In this document: positions 60,401 through 64,000 of the stretch, in pieces | Numbering within the stretch: position 1 is the first letter of the stretch | Layout: each line of letters starts with the position of its first letter | Assembly: GCA_022702705.1 (NCBI GenBank) | Contig: CM040424.1 | Span: forward strand, 78,929,452-78,993,451 | Length of the DNA stretch: 64,000 nucleotides | Reading direction: 5' to 3' | Source of the DNA: Papilionanthe hookeriana x Papilionanthe teres | Taxonomy: Eukaryota > Streptophyta > Magnoliopsida > Asparagales > Orchidaceae | Position numbers and translations under genes: made by a program | Notes under the pieces: model-generated | What the model was told of the DNA's origin: nothing | The model's input: only the letters and a program-made list of their open reading frames with translations | Database searches by the model: none

Positions 60401-60905
60401 AATTAAGGTTTACTAAGATTAATTGGATCTAATGAGGGATTAAACCTAATTAATGTTTGATTTGTATTAAATTTAATGTAATTAAGGTTTAATAAGATTA
60501 ATGAGGTCTAATGAGGGATTAGACATAATTAGGGATTGATTTGTATTAAACTTAATGTAATTAAGGTTTAATAAGATTAATTAGGTATAATAAGGGATTA
60601 GACCTAATTAAGGTTTGATTTGTATCAGATCTAATGTAATTAAGATTATAAGATTAACTTGGTCCAATGAGGGATTAAACCTTATTAAGGTTTGATTTGT
60701 ATTAAACTTAATGTAATTAAGGTTTAATAAGAATAATTAAGTATAATTGATTTCTTTAACCTAATTAGGGCTTATGGTGTTAAACCTAATGTGATTGAGG
60801 CATAACAGGGTTTAATTAGGTCTAATTGATGTCTTAGACATAATTATGGTATATAGTGTTAAACCTAATGTGATTAATGCTTAACAGGGTCTAATATGTC
60901 TTAGA
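57495..60905. repeat. Diverging tandem array of palindrome-based units (3.4 kb)
   Basis: Four consecutive sub-arrays. A (about 57495-58620): about 12 units of 90-97 bp, each with TTAGATTC...GAATCTAA, CTAAT...ATTAG and TCTAAC...GTTAGA. B (58620-59460): shorter irregular units with TTAGGTTCAA...TTGAACCTAA. C (59455-60130): about 10 units of about 74 bp with TTAAGTCTAA...TTAGACTTAA. D (60130-60905): about 8 units of about 78 bp with TTAGGTCTAAT...ATTAGACCTAA and ATTAAACCT...AGGTTTAAT. No coding. Neighbouring units are alike and distant units are not, as in a locally expanding minisatellite. Confidence 0.92.
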
Positions 60906-63109
60906 CCAAACTGGGGTTTATATAAGATTTAGGTTCACATGGGTTGAACCTATGATCCATTTGAGTTTGGACCCAAAAATTAATAATTTTGACTTATTCC
61001 AATATAAAGTGAACTATGTATAATGATTTAAGGCAAACACTTGAACCTACAATATTTTGGGGTTTTAAATTTAAGTTTAAAACTATACTTTTAACCCTAA
61101 GATTAATTATGTCATTTTAAATTGTTAAATGGCTAAAAATTGACATTTTTAGAGTTTAAAAGTGCAACTCTAAATTTTCTAACCATTTTTAAATTTAATT
61201 TCCAATTTCTTTAATTTTTATAATTATTTATGGAAATAATTATAGAAATTAGGAAATTGAACCCTAAGGAATTCTCCTATCCTCGGAAAAATCAAGGAAT
61301 GTCTCTAAGGATGAAAGTATCAATATGTGAAAATTTGAGAATTTTTAGACTATAATTAATTTTTAATAATTAAATTACTCCAGATAGTAATTAGTTAATT
61401 AAAATTAAATATAATTCAATAATTCCAACTTTTGGTTTCATAATTTCTACTTGTCTCCCCGAGTTTGAGGATATTTTTTGTTTATTTTTGTGATTATTCT
61501 TTGACAATATATGAATTTTTAAAGATTTTTATCATTTTCTGTATTTAAATAAATAGAAAATCCTTATATTTTTATTTATACACGCGGCGGCTGACTGGAT
61601 CCTCAGATTCGTCTAACTCACACGCGGCACATTTTGGTTTGTTGGGCTTTTACACAGGTCATTCCACGTGTCTAACGTTTTCGTAGTTTCATATGGACAA
61701 TCTTGCGATCCGAATCGATCAGGGCCGTCCATTTCCAATACACGAAAATGGACGACTTCAATTCATCGCCTCAAAAGGACTATAAACTGAGAGTCGTTCG
61801 TGATCGGGGTTTAAAATTTCGCTCGATTCTTACTGAAATTTATGGAAATCATTTCTAAAGCTTCATATGAATAGGGTGAACCCATCCATACGGTAACTGG
61901 TAGGTTGTGAAATGGTTCACTTCACAAACCTTCTGACCCGAGAGTATTTTGGGTTTAAGTGAACATACCATGGCTTTATGAAGTGAAGCTTCAATCAAGA
62001 TTGTTTGGAACGATCTATTTGTCCTTGCACAGCTTCCCATATGCTCAACTTGGAGTGAAATTGAGTCCAAGTATGAATTCACCAAAATGGGATCACAACT
62101 TGGTGTGTAAATAGGTTAGAGCTCACGGGAAGATCTAATTTTGAGGGGGAACTTCTTCGTAGACCTAAGGAAAGGTGTATGAAGGTCAATTTGAAGTTTT
62201 AATGGGTTTTGTGTATAATTAAAAACTTATCCTGGGGGAGCTCAGTGGATATCAGAGGCTGAGGCTATGGGGGAGCAACTTCCTAGGTCATGGGGCAGAG
62301 GTTTGTAGTTGAAAGTTTTTGGAATTGGTTAGTGTGGATGGATCTCTCCTCTAATGGGGAGCTCTCGGGTTAGGCTTATTTATAGCCATGGAGAGGCTAT
62401 GGAGAAGCTCGTATATGGACCAATTTACTTGGGGCAGAAGGTAATTAATATCATGATTGTATGAGGATAAGTTTTTGGCTTGAGGATAGCCATGGATGGA
62501 TTTCCCAAGCTTGCCATGATGAACCTCCATTAAGGCTCCATTTTGATTTTCATCTTGGCTCTCCCCCATTGGATGACTTAGAAGGTGGATAGGGTTGGTT
62601 AAAACTTTCTGAATTAACCTCCCTCATGTAAGTTTACAAGCTCACTCAATAAAGTCAAGGGAGAATGACACATAATCTTCAAATTTCATGATTTCCACGA
62701 CTAGCCATGATGAGCTTAATCATGGAGAAGAGAGTGACTTGGGTACAGTTTCCTTTCCATTTGATGAAGGTTGATTTGCTTTCTAACTAAGAATACATGT
62801 CACACTTCAATTTTAGGAGGGCATGACACATATGCCAACTCTTTATGATGTTGTCATGATGGCTTTTAACTTTGGAGAAAAGTGATGTACCATGGGTTAG
62901 TTAATGTGTTAACCGTGTTATGATGAATTTCATGGGTCATGAGTGACCCCCCATAAGTTGAATTTAATTTTAAAAATCAATTATGAACTTTTGATGTCAT
63001 TGGTGATGTCATTCATTTAATTTCATTTTAGGGTTATTTAATCATATTTTTATTTTGAATTAATTATGCAATTAATTAAAAATGTATGAAATTATAATAT
63101 TAACCCATA
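60906..63109. other. Right flank, no gene recognised
   Basis: Contains GC-richer sequence near 61580-61800 with ACTATAAACTGA (61779-61790), which could be an LTR promoter, but no LTR partner or coding was found. Two short open frames on - (61855-62085, 62351-62569) have no recognisable family. Confidence 0.35.
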
Positions 63110-63610
63110 AATTAATCAAAATGATTTTGGGTGTTGACCATTTGACCAATTTTATCGATTTGATCCAAATTTGAATATTTTGACTTAAGTTGACCAAAAT
63201 TGATGGTCGAACATGGTTGACCAGGGTTGACCAGTTTAGGTCAAGGGTTGACCCAGGTGACTTACTTAACCTTGTCCTGGTTAAGTGAGTCATGGGAAGC
63301 TATTAGATATCTTGATTTTATTAAATGGTTTGGTTTGACACATTTTAATGTTTAAGTTAACCAAATGGTCATGTTTAGTCATTTCGGTGTCTTAATTTAA
63401 TCAAATGGGTCAAGTTTGACCAACTCAGTGTCTGAGCTAACTTGGTGTTTAATGGGGTAGTCAATGGGTTCATTTTGACCAATTTTGACCAATTAGGTCA
63501 AGGGTTGACCTATTAGTCAATTTGATGGTCATTGGGTCATGGGCTGACCATTTTGACCAAGTTTGTCATTGGGTTGACCTTTGAGTCAATGTGGTCTCAA
63601 ATTAGGGTTC
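63110..63610. repeat. Cluster of TTGACC/GGTCAA words
   Basis: At least a dozen TTGACC words on the + strand, plus several GGTCAA, with spacing of about 12-45 bp, in the wording TTGACCAATTTTGACC, GGTCAAGGGTTGACC and the like. No coding frame. Confidence 0.8.
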
Positions 63611-64000
63611 AATGTCATTCATATGATCATTTTAAGATGTCACAAAGATTTGGGCTAAAAGGGCCTCATTAGGGTTTACTCTAGGCTTTAGGGTTTAGTG
63701 ACCCTTGATGATATTTATGATTTCCATATTGGTAGACTTCCTTTCTCAAAGTGAATTATAAATGACCTCTCACAAAAGTGAGGTCAACAACGATTTAAAA
63801 TTTAAAAAATAATTTTAATCACCTAAAATTTTCACTAAAAGCCATGATTGAAAACTTGAATGAAAAATATGATTAAAATGTAATATAGAAAGTTTGAATA
63901 GTTAAAAATATTATATTCAATGTTTTGAGTGGTTGGTATATAAAAACTCCAAAATTAAATTTTGATAATATAGATATTTTGCTGTCTGTTTTTAATGTGC
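63611..64000. other. Right edge, no feature recognised
   Basis: AT-rich sequence without assignable structure. Confidence 0.4.

Noticed and set aside
57495..60905. Interstitial telomere suggested by frequent TTAGGGTT
   Set aside because: The words occur once per unit inside longer repeats; there is no run of TTTAGGG.
57495..60905. CRISPR-like array
   Set aside because: Units have no constant repeat with unique spacers, and the sequence is plant nuclear DNA.
1..64000. tRNA and rRNA genes
   Set aside because: None recognised on reading both strands by eye; a covariance search was not possible.

Overview
The window is eudicot nuclear DNA: AT-rich, with split genes, GT-AG introns and many plant transposable elements. 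Three protein-coding genes can be read. (1) The last three exons of a 4-coumarate:CoA ligase lie on the + strand at the left edge (1139-2270). (2) A complete two-exon cellulose synthase-like D (CSLD) gene lies on the - strand (14064-9288). It is open throughout but has lost catalytic signature residues and the RING zinc finger. (3) A six-exon SMN-like gene lies on the - strand (56064-19438), rebuilt here by matching splice sites and phases. It has a Gemin2-binding motif in exon 1 and a YG box in exon 5. Its 960 coding bases are spread over 36.6 kb, so most of the window is intron of this one gene.

Layout: 1-2270, 4CL intron and exons with two small inverted-repeat elements in the last intron; 2271-5960, no gene, one more small element; 6010-9170, a decayed Ty1/copia remnant beside the CSLD 3' end; 9288-14064, CSLD; 14695-14876, a G-box-bearing MITE upstream of CSLD; 15929-17904, a miniature LTR element; 19438-56064, the SMN-like gene. 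Its introns hold a decayed copia (about 22.2-23.7 kb), a nested hAT/MITE/PIF-Harbinger stack (26.2-28.1 kb), a second miniature LTR element of the same family (30.1-31.9 kb), an RTE-type LINE (33.7-35.8 kb), a gag-protease-only LTR element (37.96-40.95 kb) and a decayed Ty3/gypsy element split by a second RTE LINE (43.3-49.6 kb). Last comes a tandem duplication of the gene's own 5' end (50.0-56.3 kb), one copy of which was hit by an ORF1-only LINE.

From 57.5 to 60.9 kb there is an array of diverging tandem repeats. Each unit is built from short palindromes, and the arm sequence changes from sub-array to sub-array while the pairing is kept. The remaining right edge has no gene that I can see; it contains a cluster of TTGACC motifs.

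The three genes have unrelated roles: phenylpropanoid activation, a wall-glycan synthase relative, and snRNP assembly. No functional cluster is implied. The strongest leads are the CSLD with altered catalytic motifs, the palindromic array, the size and duplicated first exon of the SMN-like gene, and several non-autonomous elements whose ends can be defined to the base.
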